Made by a program: the position numbers and the translations under genes
Notes under the pieces: model-generated
The model's database searches: none
Told to the model about the DNA's origin: nothing
What the model saw: the letters and a program-made list of their open reading frames with translations, nothing else
Part shown: positions 17,965-26,940 of the stretch, piece after piece
How the letters are laid out: each line of letters opens with the position of its first letter
Numbering within the stretch: position 1 is the stretch's first letter
DNA from: Blautia faecicola
GTDB taxonomy: Bacteria > Bacillota > Clostridia > Lachnospirales > Lachnospiraceae
DNA: 64,000 nucleotides
Assembly: GCF_004123145.1 (NCBI RefSeq)
Contig: NZ_SDKC01000001.1
Coordinates: 3,443,501 to 3,507,500 of the forward strand
Reading direction: 5' to 3'

Positions 17965-19560
17965 ATGAAGAGACAATTCTACCGCCGCCTGCTGGCGCTG
18001 TCGACGGCTGTTTTACTGGGACTTTCCAGTCTGTTTCCATCCATAGCTGGTGCAACGGAGATTACCGCTGAAGAACCGGCAGTGACGGACACCGTCGATC
18101 CTGCTGCTTCCACGGACACTTCGAATCCTGCTTCTGCTGATACCGTGGAAACCGCAGACGGGGAAACAACCGAAGAAACCACAGAACCGGAACGCCTAGA
18201 GCCGGATGCCTACTTTGAGCCGATCCAGTCCAACGATACCGCCGACTGGCCACAGGGATCTGCCGTATGGGCAGAATCCGCAGTGGTGATGGATCTCGAC
18301 AGTGGGGCTTTCCTGTATTCCAAAAATATGGATGACACCAAGTATCCTGCCAGTATCACCAAGATTCTCACCACACTGATCGCGATCGAACATTCCCGTC
18401 CGTCCGAAAAAGTCACTTTTTCGGAAAATGCTGTCTACGGCATCGAACAGGGAAGTTCCAATATCGGGATCCGGCTTGGAGAAAACCTGACTATGGAAGA
18501 CTGTCTGTACGGCATGATGCTCGAATCTGCCAATGAAGTCTGTGTCGCCGTGGCGGAACATATCAGCGGCAGTGTGGATGCATTCGTGGAACTGATGAAT
18601 CAGAAAGCGGCTTCCCTGGGATGTACGAACACGCATTTTACCAACCCGAACGGGCTTCCTGACGAAAATCATTATACGACGGCGCATGATATGGCGCTGA
18701 TCGCACAGGCGGCATACAATAACGCCACTTTCCGCAAGGTCTGTCAGACCACTACCTACTGCATCGGAACCACCAACAAATGTGGGGAAAAACGATGGCT
18801 GAGCAACCATCACAAGATGCTCCCGGACAGAGATTATACGTATGAGGGATGTACCGGAGGAAAAACCGGATTTACCCAGGCGGCCTTAAACACACTGGTC
18901 ACTTACGCAGAGCGGAATGGCAGACGGCTTGTATGTGTATCGCTTCGAACCAACGGAAGACAGATTTATACGGATACGACTTCCCTTCTCGATTACGGAT
19001 TCAATAATTTCCAGAATTATTCCATCTTCAACCGGAAAACCTGGGCAGATGCAAAGATGCTATACCCATCGCTGTACTTCGGACAGCCCGAGACAGTTGC
19101 AAATCTCCGCCCGACCTGCACGGTAACGCTGCCGGCCGGCATGGATCTGTCCTCCGTAGAGACCACCTGCAACCCGGGAGACGGAACCCTCTGCCGCAGC
19201 TATACGTACAACCAGTATCCGGTAGGCTGCGAATCCATCCCGGACACTGCGATCCAGGCACTGTTACACAGTGAACCCACAAACATCTGCAAAAAGTCCG
19301 GGAGCGCTGCTGCATCTGATCTTGGAAATTCTGCAAAAGAAACAGCTTCCGGTATTTTTCAGAAAATACTCGCATTTGTCGCTCCTGTGGGCACGGTGAT
19401 TACTTCTTTTGTCACCTCTGTCTTTACAGCTGTCCCCTGGTATTACTTTGCACTGGGCGGTGCGTTGTTTCTGATCATCATTATGGAGATTGTGCTTGCG
19501 ATGAAGAAAAAGAAGAAACGGAAGAAGAAAAAACCAGCCAAAAAGAAAAACGTAAAATAA
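17965..19560 (+). CDS. D-alanyl-D-alanine carboxypeptidase (penicillin-binding protein, DacA/DacF class)
   Basis: Trims the terminal D-Ala from peptidoglycan stem peptides outside the membrane. The 531 residues start with a signal peptide (RRLLALSTAVLLGLSSLF), then an acidic Thr/Glu/Pro-rich linker (about 35-85). The S11 catalytic domain follows, with Ser130-x-x-Lys133 (PASITKI), SAN (ESANEVC) and Lys300-Thr-Gly (GGKTGF). Towards the C-terminus there is a hydrophobic segment (WYYFALGGALFLIIIMEIVL) and a tail made almost only of Lys and Arg. Many DacA-type enzymes use an amphipathic helix instead; here a real transmembrane helix with a basic cytoplasmic tail is predicted. Confidence 0.93.
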   Translation: MKRQFYRRLLALSTAVLLGLSSLFPSIAGATEITAEEPAVTDTVDPAASTDTSNPASADTVETADGETTEETTEPERLEPDAYFEPIQSNDTADWPQGSAVWAESAVVMDLDSGAFLYSKNMDDTKYPASITKILTTLIAIEHSRPSEKVTFSENAVYGIEQGSSNIGIRLGENLTMEDCLYGMMLESANEVCVAVAEHISGSVDAFVELMNQKAASLGCTNTHFTNPNGLPDENHYTTAHDMALIAQAAYNNATFRKVCQTTTYCIGTTNKCGEKRWLSNHHKMLPDRDYTYEGCTGGKTGFTQAALNTLVTYAERNGRRLVCVSLRTNGRQIYTDTTSLLDYGFNNFQNYSIFNRKTWADAKMLYPSLYFGQPETVANLRPTCTVTLPAGMDLSSVETTCNPGDGTLCRSYTYNQYPVGCESIPDTAIQALLHSEPTNICKKSGSAAASDLGNSAKETASGIFQKILAFVAPVGTVITSFVTSVFTAVPWYYFALGGALFLIIIMEIVLAMKKKKKRKKKKPAKKKNVK

Positions 19561-19561
19561 A

Positions 19562-19608
19562 GAAACAGGCAGATATGAATTCATAAAATCATATCTGCCT
19601 GTTTCTTT
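19562..19608 (+). terminator. Terminator of the carboxypeptidase gene
   Basis: AAACAGGCAGATATGA and TCATATCTGCCTGTTT form a 16-pair perfect stem beginning right after the stop codon, followed by CTTTG. Confidence 0.85.
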
Positions 19609-19620
19609 GCATCGTATACC

Positions 19621-19760
19621 AATAATTATTTCTTATCCACTTTTCTTCTGCAATCCATTTTTCAAACGTTACCTGATTTACGCCAAGGATCTTTGAAATC
19701 ATTGCATTCGGTATATTTTCCTTTATCTATCATAGAACGACAAATCTCTTTTTTCGTATT
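19621..19760 (-). pseudogene. Possible remnant of a helix-turn-helix coding sequence
   Basis: The reverse strand can be read for about 45 residues as ENIPNAMISKILGVNQVTFE and KWIAEEKW without a start in place. This resembles the recognition-helix segment of a DNA-binding or transposase-associated protein. It has stops just upstream and no ribosome binding site. It may be a decayed gene or chance. Confidence 0.25.
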
Positions 19761-19771
19761 TTACACTCCGA

Positions 19772-20950
19772 TTAAATCTCTTTCCCTTTCGTTCCAATCA
19801 CATGTACCACAAACGGAATAAACAGTGTGATCAGTGCTGCATAACCAAGGTAAGCATATCCTTTCTTGACAACCGTCATCAGACCGAACTGTGCGATCGC
19901 GAAAGCCAAGAAGGTAAAGATTGCAGTGAAGACTGCGTTTCTTGCCAAATGGCCTTTTGCTTTTTTCTCTTTGCTGTCCATGCGGCGTTCCATCGCGTTA
20001 ACGCAACGGGTTACAATACCGGAGATCATGTTTACGGCTGTGGAGATAGCGCCTAGGATGATCAGGATCGAGATGATCGGTGTCAGGACGCCTGCACCTA
20101 CGCCGTTTTGTACCAGAACCAGCATCGGAACGGATGCGGTTGCCAGATCTGCGACATATGCGATGGCAAGCAGACCGAAGATGGAAAGTTCCATCGCCAG
20201 GAAGTTGCAGATGAACATCCAGATGGCTGCTTTGTTGATCTGTTTTACATCGGTAACATCTTCCATGTGCTGGTACATAACGGATACGGAAGCCAGCTGG
20301 AAGAAGAAATACAGGACTGCGGACCACAGTGCCGGACCGAATGCACCGGTCTCAGACGAGATCACCGGCATCTCTCCGGAAGTCATGCGCCCGATGGAGG
20401 CTGTGATATCACCCCACTGTGCGATGATATTCGGAACCAGTACCAGTACCAGACCGATGATGATCAGCACACTCAGGGTAGAAGCACATTTTCTTACTAC
20501 ATTGGTTCCATACAGAGCAATGAAGAAGATAAATGCTGCGATGATCAGTGTACATACCCAATATGGGATGCCAAACAGTGTCTGTAAGGTAGAACCTCCG
20601 GTTGCAAATGCTGCAGCGGACGCGGTACCGATCATGATCAGGTAACAGATCTCATACAGGTTGGACATCACGTGGCGGGTCTTACCATACATGCTGTCTG
20701 AAAAACTTCTGTAGTCGTATGTTTTGTGTTTGTATGCATAACGCATGCCATACCAGAAAAACAGTGCATATAAGCCCTGTGTGACCAGTGGCAGGATCAG
20801 ACACCAGATACCGTAATTAATAAAGTACTGATAGATCTGTGCGCCGGATGCGAATCCTCCGCCAAACTGTGTGGTAAATGCCACGAACGCAAGTCCCATC
20901 GCCAGAGGCATCTTACTTTTATCGACCAGTAATGATTTTTTCTCACTCAT
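19772..20950 (-). CDS. YkvI-type membrane carrier
   Basis: Integral membrane protein of 392 residues with about ten hydrophobic segments, resembling the YkvI family, which has the APC/LeuT-like fold; no substrate is established that I can cite. The start MSEKKSLLVDKSKMPLAMGLAFVAFTT leads into a first helix broken by glycine (FGGGFASGAQIYQYF), typical of that fold. It is the last gene of the etfB-etfA-glcD operon, 43 bases after glcD, which suggests that it imports the 2-hydroxyacid oxidised by the enzyme. No LctP-type lactate permease is present in the operon. Confidence 0.75.
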   Translation of the reverse strand: MSEKKSLLVDKSKMPLAMGLAFVAFTTQFGGGFASGAQIYQYFINYGIWCLILPLVTQGLYALFFWYGMRYAYKHKTYDYRSFSDSMYGKTRHVMSNLYEICYLIMIGTASAAAFATGGSTLQTLFGIPYWVCTLIIAAFIFFIALYGTNVVRKCASTLSVLIIIGLVLVLVPNIIAQWGDITASIGRMTSGEMPVISSETGAFGPALWSAVLYFFFQLASVSVMYQHMEDVTDVKQINKAAIWMFICNFLAMELSIFGLLAIAYVADLATASVPMLVLVQNGVGAGVLTPIISILIILGAISTAVNMISGIVTRCVNAMERRMDSKEKKAKGHLARNAVFTAIFTFLAFAIAQFGLMTVVKKGYAYLGYAALITLFIPFVVHVIGTKGKEI

Positions 20951-20993
20951 ACTTTCTTTCCCCCGATTTCCTTTATTGTCGGAATATTTCTGA

Positions 20994-22412
20994 TTATTTA
21001 TTAAACTCGATCACCTTACCCGGATTGAGGATCAGTTTATCATCAAACGCCAGCTTGATGGATTTGTACAGCTGGATCATCCGCGGTCCCACGAACTCTT
21101 CCAGGAATTCCAGACGGCCGTTTCCGATACCATGCTCTCCGGATAACTGTCCACCCAATTCTTTGGACAGTGCATACAGTTCTGTCAGACTGGCGTGGGT
21201 TGCTGCCTTCCACTCTTCATCACTCATCTCCGGTCCTCGAAGCATCTCGGTGTGGATGTTTCCGTCTCCACAGTGACCACAGGGCTCTACACGGATGCCA
21301 TGGGCACTTGCGATCTTTTTCGCTGCCTTTACATACTCTGCGATTCTTGCTCTCGGGACAACCACATCACACTCTTCCTGTGCCACTGAATCCGCTTTCA
21401 TGCCTTCCAGGATACCCCCGCGCACACTCCATACCGCTCCGGCGCGTTCCGGTGTTCCGGCGATCGCACAGTCCAGAGCTCCGTTTGCCAGTGCTGCCTC
21501 TGCAGCAGCTTCCACGGCACTGTCAAGTTCCTGCTTACTCGAAGCATCGTACATTACGATCAGAACCGCCTCACCCTCTTTCACCGGAAACATTTTGTTC
21601 AGGTTCCGCTCTACAATGTCTATCAATTCTCGCTCAAGGAATTCTATCGCAGTCGGTACAAACGGCAGTTCCAGTACCTTCGGAACCATGTCCGCACACT
21701 CTTCAAGGCTCTTAAACGGCATAACCAGCGTACAGGTGCAGGTCGGTGCCGGAAGCAGTTTTAATGTCACTTCCGTCAGGATACAAAGGGTTCCCTCGGA
21801 ACCGATGATCAGGTCTTTCACATCATATCCGGTCGTATTTTTCACAACATTGGATGAAAAATTCATGATCGATCCGTCCGGCATAACTGCCTCGATACAG
21901 CGGACAAAATCTCTCGTCAGTCCGTAACGGACCGCTTTCATACCACCGGCATTTGTAATGACATTACCGCCGATGGACGCTGTCTTTTCCCCCGGATCCG
22001 GCGGGTAGAACAGCCCTCCTGCTGCGGCTGCTGCCTGAATATCAATCAACAGTGCACCCGGCTGGGCGGTGATCGTCTGATTCTTCCGGTCGATCGGAAA
22101 AATCTTGTTCATCCGCATGATGGATAACATGATGCCGCCGTATTTGCAGGTAGCACCTCCTGCCAGACCGGTTCCCGCTCCACGGCAGACCACCGGGATA
22201 TTTTCTTTGTATGCATATGCCATAATGGCTGATACTTCTTCTTTGTTTACAACTTCCACGTACAGATCCGGCTGATATACACCGTACTCCGGCATCTCAT
22301 CCCGATAATATTCGCTGGCGATCTCCGCTCCCGCCCATACACGGTCAGGCGCGGTGACAGAACGGATATAGTCACAATCCTGGGAAGTCATTTTCTTATA
22401 AGGGTATGCCAT
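20994..22412 (-). CDS. FAD-linked 2-hydroxyacid (D-lactate/glycolate-type) dehydrogenase
   Basis: Oxidises a 2-hydroxyacid such as lactate, giving electrons to the adjoining Etf. The 472 residues comprise an N-terminal FAD-binding domain of the PCMH type (VVCRGAGTGLAGGATCKYGG, PPDPGEKTASIGGNVITNAGG) and the C-terminal FAD-oxidase domain ending with GHCGDGNIHTEMLRG and SGEHGIGNGRLEFL. This is the GlcD/LctD architecture. It lies three bases downstream of etfA and so belongs to the same operon. The exact acid cannot be read from sequence. In Acetobacterium woodii the equivalent complex drives NAD+-dependent lactate oxidation at the cost of reduced ferredoxin. Confidence 0.9.
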   Translation of the reverse strand: MAYPYKKMTSQDCDYIRSVTAPDRVWAGAEIASEYYRDEMPEYGVYQPDLYVEVVNKEEVSAIMAYAYKENIPVVCRGAGTGLAGGATCKYGGIMLSIMRMNKIFPIDRKNQTITAQPGALLIDIQAAAAAGGLFYPPDPGEKTASIGGNVITNAGGMKAVRYGLTRDFVRCIEAVMPDGSIMNFSSNVVKNTTGYDVKDLIIGSEGTLCILTEVTLKLLPAPTCTCTLVMPFKSLEECADMVPKVLELPFVPTAIEFLERELIDIVERNLNKMFPVKEGEAVLIVMYDASSKQELDSAVEAAAEAALANGALDCAIAGTPERAGAVWSVRGGILEGMKADSVAQEECDVVVPRARIAEYVKAAKKIASAHGIRVEPCGHCGDGNIHTEMLRGPEMSDEEWKAATHASLTELYALSKELGGQLSGEHGIGNGRLEFLEEFVGPRMIQLYKSIKLAFDDKLILNPGKVIEFNK

Positions 22413-22415
22413 GAC

Positions 22416-23606
22416 TTAGTCCTCCTTCTGTTTTTTTGCCAATGCTGTCAGTTCCGGGACAACCTGGTATAAATCATCTACGATACAGTAATCTGCCACA
22501 CCGAAGATCTGTGCCTGTGGATCTGTGTTGATCGCTACGATACATTCCGATCCGTTCATACAGGAGGTGAACTGGATCGCTCCGGACACCCCGCAGGTGA
22601 TGATCAGTTTCGGCCGCACGGTACGGCCGGACAGACCGATCTGATGCGCCGTATCGCCAAATCCGTTTTCCACCATCGGACGGGTAAAGGCCAGCTGACC
22701 GCCAAGGGCTTCTGCCAGTTCCCGGCACATTTCCACATCTTTTTCATTTCGTACGCCACGGCCTGCTACCACCAGCACATCCTCTTCTTCCAGGCTCTTG
22801 ACTTTATCGATCACCTCAGAAGAAAGGATCTTGATTCTCGATTCTGCCATCTTTTCATTGACCGGACAGACAACCACTTCGCCGTGTGGGTTCGCTACCA
22901 CTTCAGCTTTATCCATGACTTTATATCTCACTGTCGCAAACTGTGGTCTGGACTTTGTGATTCCGATCTGTGCCATGATATTGCCGCCAAATGCAGGACG
23001 GACCTGGATCATATCGGTATTTGGTTTGATATCCAGTGTGGTACAGTCTGCGGTCAGACCGGTATGGAAACGGGTCGAGAGTCTCGGTGCCAGGGAACGT
23101 CCCAGTGCGGTTGCTCCGATCAGTACAGAACTCGGTTTATTTGCCGCGATACAGTCTGCCACTGCATCTGCATAGCAGTCTGCCCGAAATCCTTCAAATC
23201 CCGGATCTTCATATACATACACATGATCCACACCGTAAGGAAGCAGCTTTTCGGCATTTTCCTTCGTTCCTTTGCCGCCTACGATCACACAGTTGACTTC
23301 GTAACCGACTTTTCCTGCCATCTTTCTGGCCTCTCCCACAAGTTCGTAGGTCACCGGATGGATCTCTCCACGCTCCTGCTCCACATAGATCAGGAAGTTT
23401 TTCCAGTCCTCTTTGTTAAATGCTTTTGCTTTCTGCTCAAACTGTATGGCTTTCTCCGGACAGTTTCTCACACAGAGACCACACATACGGCAGCTTTCGC
23501 TGACTACGATTCCCGCTCCCTCTATGGTCAGCGCACCAAAGGGACATTTTTCCACGCAGATTCCGCAGAGACTGCATTTGTCTGCATCAAATTTCATAAA
23601 TTCCAT
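22416..23606 (-). CDS. etfA: Electron transfer flavoprotein alpha subunit with N-terminal ferredoxin domain
   Basis: The 396 residues begin with two [4Fe-4S] cysteine clusters (CSLCGICVEKCPFGAL and CRMCGLCVRNCPEKA, residues 11-53), followed by the Etf alpha domain and the FAD-binding C-terminus (GRGVRNEKDVEMCRELAEAL, GLSGRTVRPKLIITCGVSGA). The added ferredoxin domain is characteristic of Etf subunits from bifurcating or confurcating complexes such as LctC and CarE. It lies 15 bases after etfB and three before the dehydrogenase gene. Confidence 0.92.
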   Translation of the reverse strand: MEFMKFDADKCSLCGICVEKCPFGALTIEGAGIVVSESCRMCGLCVRNCPEKAIQFEQKAKAFNKEDWKNFLIYVEQERGEIHPVTYELVGEARKMAGKVGYEVNCVIVGGKGTKENAEKLLPYGVDHVYVYEDPGFEGFRADCYADAVADCIAANKPSSVLIGATALGRSLAPRLSTRFHTGLTADCTTLDIKPNTDMIQVRPAFGGNIMAQIGITKSRPQFATVRYKVMDKAEVVANPHGEVVVCPVNEKMAESRIKILSSEVIDKVKSLEEEDVLVVAGRGVRNEKDVEMCRELAEALGGQLAFTRPMVENGFGDTAHQIGLSGRTVRPKLIITCGVSGAIQFTSCMNGSECIVAINTDPQAQIFGVADYCIVDDLYQVVPELTALAKKQKED

Positions 23607-23621
23607 ATGTATCTGTTCCTC

Positions 23622-24410
23622 CTATATGATCTTCTTTCCGGTTAAAATAGAAAAAAGTTCCTCTGCTTTTTCTTTCGCACCGCCTTCCAGGTAAACCTGT
23701 TTTTCGCCTTCCGGCGGTGCAAACATACGCTCTACAGAGGTAGGAGATCCTACCAGACCATATCGGCTCAGATCCTGATCCGGCATATCCTCAAAACTCA
23801 GGATACGGATCGGGCGGTCTGCGGTTGCTTTCTTTAACAGATAGGACGGCAGACGCGGTACACAGGTATCTTTGTCGATCGTCAGAAGACACGGATATGG
23901 GATCTCGGAGATCTGGGATACACTGACGAGATCCTGTCTCACCTGAATGGCTTTCTCATTCACATCCACAATCTCTGCCACCCATGCGGCATGCGGAATC
24001 GTCAGATGTTCTGCGATCGCCGGTCCTACCTGGGCGGTATCGCCATCGGTTGTCTGCCTTCCGCAGATGATCAGATCCGCGCCGCCGATCACCTGAATCC
24101 CCTGCGCCAGCGCGTAAGAGGTGGCAAGCACATCGGCTCCCGCGAATTTTCTGTCGGAGAGGATGACCGCATTGTCGGCTCCCATCGTATAGGCATCGCG
24201 CATCATTTCCTCTGCCTGCGGCGGTCCCATCGTCAGTACCGTTACGGTTCCTCCCACTTTTTCACGGATCTGAAGGGCTGTCTCCAACGCGAACAGATCG
24301 TAAGGATTGGTCCTGGTCTCCCCGGACATTCTCTTCATGGCACCGGTTTCCGGATCAATATCCACCTTGGAACTCGCCGGTACCTGTTTCATACATACTA
24401 CGATTTTCAT
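23622..24410 (-). CDS. etfB: Electron transfer flavoprotein beta subunit
   Basis: Etf beta of about 262 residues, starting MKIVVCMKQVPASSKVDID and containing the signature IICGRQTTDGDTAQVGPAIAEHL. In confurcating complexes this subunit holds the FAD where electron flow splits between NAD+ and ferredoxin. A GTG start at 24431 would add seven residues; ATG 24410 matches the family and is preferred, although its ribosome binding site is weak. First gene of the operon, behind a promoter with an overlapping dyad. Confidence 0.92.
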   Translation of the reverse strand: MKIVVCMKQVPASSKVDIDPETGAMKRMSGETRTNPYDLFALETALQIREKVGGTVTVLTMGPPQAEEMMRDAYTMGADNAVILSDRKFAGADVLATSYALAQGIQVIGGADLIICGRQTTDGDTAQVGPAIAEHLTIPHAAWVAEIVDVNEKAIQVRQDLVSVSQISEIPYPCLLTIDKDTCVPRLPSYLLKKATADRPIRILSFEDMPDQDLSRYGLVGSPTSVERMFAPPEGEKQVYLEGGAKEKAEELFSILTGKKII

Positions 24411-24463
24411 ACTTTCTACTTCTTTCTTCACTTTCTCGCTTCAACGCTTTAAACGGTTGTATT

Positions 24464-24509
24464 ATTATAACATCATCTGATTAAATTGTCGAGGTTTTCA
24501 GGACAATTT
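24464..24509 (-). promoter_or_regulatory. Promoter and operator-like dyad of the etfBA-glcD operon
   Basis: Minus strand TCGACA (24487-24492), 17 bases, then TATAAT (24464-24469). The inverted repeat AAATTGTC...GACAATTT (24483-24490 with 24502-24509) overlaps the -35 element, a typical repressor position. A second dyad, AGATAG/CTATCT, sits at 24515-24532. No regulator gene adjoins the operon. Confidence 0.65.
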
Positions 24510-24587
24510 GCGCAGATAGATTATTCTATCTACTTTTTTCGTTCGTAAAACATGAGCTAAAGCCTGTTGCCCGCGCAAATTCAAAAA

Positions 24588-24648
24588 GTTCCCAGACAGA
24601 CCATCTCTTTATGAGATTCTTATTCTGTCCGAGAACTTTTACTCTTAA
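24588..24648 (-). terminator. Terminator downstream of the VOC/exonuclease genes
   Basis: AAAAGTTC and GAACTTTT close a long hairpin with inner CAGACAG/CTGTC(C)G and ATCTC/GAGAT pairs. On the minus strand it ends GGGAACTTTTTG, so it should end transcription from the exonuclease and VOC genes. It also shields the etf operon. Confidence 0.7.
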
Positions 24649-24763
24649 ATATTATGTAAACTTATATTTGATGTTTCTATATCCCTTTGTTTTTCGTACT
24701 CCGCTTCCGTCTGCTTCCCGCACCGGATCTTCCGGAACACACCTGCAAATTGACGCTCCTGTT

Positions 24764-25153
24764 TTATTTTTCCTGAAAGAATTCAATTTCTTCTCCTGTC
24801 GGTCCGTTGCAGAAAGCCACACGAACCGGAAATTCCGGTTGGGACGGAATCACGATGTCTTTTGGCTCTACGGTGATCGGATATCCTGCTTCACGGACTG
24901 CTTTCACACATCCGTCCACATCATCCGTCTTCAGTGCAAAATGCCGGATGCTTCCCTGAGGCAGCTGTCCTTCAGCATCGGTAAAGACTTCCACCAGGCC
25001 TGCACCCGTATCAAACATAAAGCCTTCAAGTTCCGGTTCTCCCCAAGAACGAATCACAGGCATACCCAGAACCCCCTGATAAAATTCTTTTACTTTTTCG
25101 ATCTCCGATTTTTCGCATCGGATACATACATGATGAATTCCCTGTACCAACAT
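24764..25153 (-). CDS. VOC/glyoxalase-fold protein
   Basis: Small metal-binding protein of the vicinal-oxygen-chelate superfamily, 129 residues in two beta-alpha-beta-beta-beta units. Likely metal ligands are His in GIHHVCIR, Glu in LVEVFTD, His in IRHFALKTDD and Glu in EEIEFFQ, the arrangement of lactoylglutathione lyase relatives. The substrate is unknown. It lies one base after the exonuclease stop... start pair on the same strand (25153 and 25155), so both are co-translated. Confidence 0.8.
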   Translation of the reverse strand: MLVQGIHHVCIRCEKSEIEKVKEFYQGVLGMPVIRSWGEPELEGFMFDTGAGLVEVFTDAEGQLPQGSIRHFALKTDDVDGCVKAVREAGYPITVEPKDIVIPSQPEFPVRVAFCNGPTGEEIEFFQEK

Positions 25154-25154
25154 A

Positions 25155-26111
25155 TTATTTTTCTCCTTTCTTACGGGCCCGTCTTTTTCTTTTGATTTCT
25201 TCTTTTTTGGTCCGTATCTCCATGGCTTCCTCTTCCGTGGTATATTTCATGGTCTTTACCGCAAAGACTCTGCCCTGCTCCGTCTTCTTCATCCGGATCT
25301 TGCCCTTCATCCAGCCATGTACCGGACAGTACGCCAAGCAGTAATAATTCTTCTGCCCTGCCGCAAACCACCGGATCTTTTTGCGGATATTTTTTCTGCA
25401 CAGATGACAGCGGCTGCTGGTGATCTCCTTATCCGCCATGGCTTCTTCTTTGGAGTCAAATTCCCGGGAAATAAATTTTTCATACCCCGGATAAAAGACT
25501 TTGATCTCTTCTTCCTTCCGTTTCGGATTCTGATAACAGTCAATAGAATAAAACGTGTCCACGATCTCGCTTCGGAGCCGCATCAAAACCTTTGCCGTAT
25601 ACCAGGAATCCGCCAGTGCCCGATGAAATTCCTGCTGTTTTTCAATCTCCAGTACATCCACGGCATATTCCAGAGACCTTCTGCTGTCTCCGTCCTCCCG
25701 GTCGATACTGAATAATTTTTGCACATCCAGATAACGGATCGGTCCTTTTAAAAGCTGCAGGATGCCGTAGTATTTCATGTTTCGCTGCAGTTCCAGCAGA
25801 TCGGAATTGCCCCAGCTGCAAAAAAGGGCATCCTCACCGCACCATTTCAAGAATTCTTTGACAGCACGGTAAAAAGGAATCCCTTCCCGTTCCAACAGTT
25901 TCATATCCATCTGGATGATCTCTCTGGTACGGTGATGAAGTTTCTTATATACCCGCGGCTGTATCAGTACCTGATACTGGTCTATGATCTGTCGCTCACT
26001 GTTCAGTTTTACTGCTCCGATCTCAATAATCTCAAAGGGAATTCTTTCATTTTCCTGGCCTTTTCCGTAAGGACACTGATTCCACTCCAGATCAAAGACA
26101 ATATAATTCAT
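25155..26111 (-). CDS. DEDDh-type 3'-5' exonuclease with C-terminal Cys-rich domain
   Basis: Predicted RNase T/DnaQ-like exonuclease, 318 residues. The acidic motifs are Asp-Leu-Glu in IVFDLEWN (Exo I, residues 6-10), Asp in WGNSDLLEL (Exo II) and His...Asp in FHRALADSWYTA (Exo III), which is the KapD/Eri1-like arrangement. The C-terminal third holds a CHLC...C...C cluster (SSRCHLCRKNI, YYCLAYCPVHG) that could bind zinc, and ends in a very basic tail. The promoter on the minus strand is TTGACC-17-TATACT (26145-26173). Confidence 0.8.
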   Translation of the reverse strand: MNYIVFDLEWNQCPYGKGQENERIPFEIIEIGAVKLNSERQIIDQYQVLIQPRVYKKLHHRTREIIQMDMKLLEREGIPFYRAVKEFLKWCGEDALFCSWGNSDLLELQRNMKYYGILQLLKGPIRYLDVQKLFSIDREDGDSRRSLEYAVDVLEIEKQQEFHRALADSWYTAKVLMRLRSEIVDTFYSIDCYQNPKRKEEEIKVFYPGYEKFISREFDSKEEAMADKEITSSRCHLCRKNIRKKIRWFAAGQKNYYCLAYCPVHGWMKGKIRMKKTEQGRVFAVKTMKYTTEEEAMEIRTKKEEIKRKRRARKKGEK

Positions 26112-26144
26112 AAGTGTCGTTCCTTCCTTTTTCCTCTATCTGCA

Positions 26145-26173
26145 AGTATAATGTATTCTTTCTGTATGGTCAA
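26145..26173 (-). promoter_or_regulatory. Promoter of the exonuclease/VOC operon
   Basis: Minus strand TTGACC at 26168-26173 and TATACT at 26145-26150 with a 17-base spacer, ending 34 bases upstream of the exonuclease start codon. Confidence 0.75.
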
Positions 26174-26252
26174 CCTGTTGTTACAGGATGTTGCGGTCAC
26201 TCCATTCACAGCAGCTACAGAATTTCTCTGACCCTGCACACAGAATTTTCAT

Positions 26253-26281
26253 TTGATTTTTCTCCTTTTTTTTGCCATACT
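26253..26281 (+). promoter_or_regulatory. Promoter of the deleted two-component gene
   Basis: TTGATT (26253-26258), 17 bases, CATACT (26276-26281), followed by TCGGAGGTGT and ATG at 26328. The promoter and ribosome binding site of the lost regulator gene are therefore still in place. Confidence 0.5.
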
Positions 26282-26327
26282 GAGTTCAGAAAAATATATG
26301 TTATCCATAATCGGAGGTGTATGTTTT

Positions 26328-26940
26328 ATGCGATTACTGATAGCAGAAGATGAAAAATCCCTGTCCCGGGCTCTGGCTGCCAGATATTCAGGAGCAGACA
26401 AAACACCTGACTTCCCTGACCAATAACCTGATCACACTCTCCCGGATGGAAGAGGAACGCACCCGGCTGCAAATGATCGATTTCCCATTCTCGGATGTGG
26501 TAGAAGAAACGGTACAGTCTTTTCAGGCACTTGCCCGCACACAGAACAAGACTTTTGAAACTTCGATCCAGCCGATGATCTCCCTGTACGGAGACGAAAA
26601 ATCACTCATACAGCTGGTATCGATCCTGTTAGATAACGCGATGAAATACTCCACTCCGGAAGGCGAGATTTTCCTTCGTCTTGAAAAAGCAGGAAACAAC
26701 GTGAAACTTTCTGTATACAACACCGCCGACTCCATCGACCGTGAACAGCTGCCACACCTGTTCGACCGTTTTTACCGGACAGATAAGTCAAGAAGCTCCC
26801 GGACCGGCGGCTACGGTCTCGGACTCTCCATTGCCGCTGCCGTGGTCAATGCCCATAAAGGAAAAATCACAGCAACCACGCAGGATGAACACTCTCTGCT
26901 GATCACTGTGATGCTTCCGCTGAAAACGCAGGGACGCTAG
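26328..26940 (+). pseudogene. Response regulator-histidine kinase gene pair collapsed by deletion
   Basis: ATG 26328 begins MRLLIAEDEKSLSRALAA, a textbook OmpR-type receiver start. After about 18 codons the reading moves to another frame and continues inside a histidine kinase: SLTNNLITLSRMEEE, LLDNAMKYSTPEGE, LPHLFDRFYRTDKS and GGYGLGLSIAAAVV. The rest of the regulator and the sensor, transmembrane and phospho-acceptor parts of the kinase are absent, so roughly 1.5 kb has been lost with the junction near 26382. The C-terminal ATPase piece could still be made as a 196-residue protein from 26350. Its stop codon TAG is part of the CTAG boundary of the MITE that follows. Confidence 0.85.
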
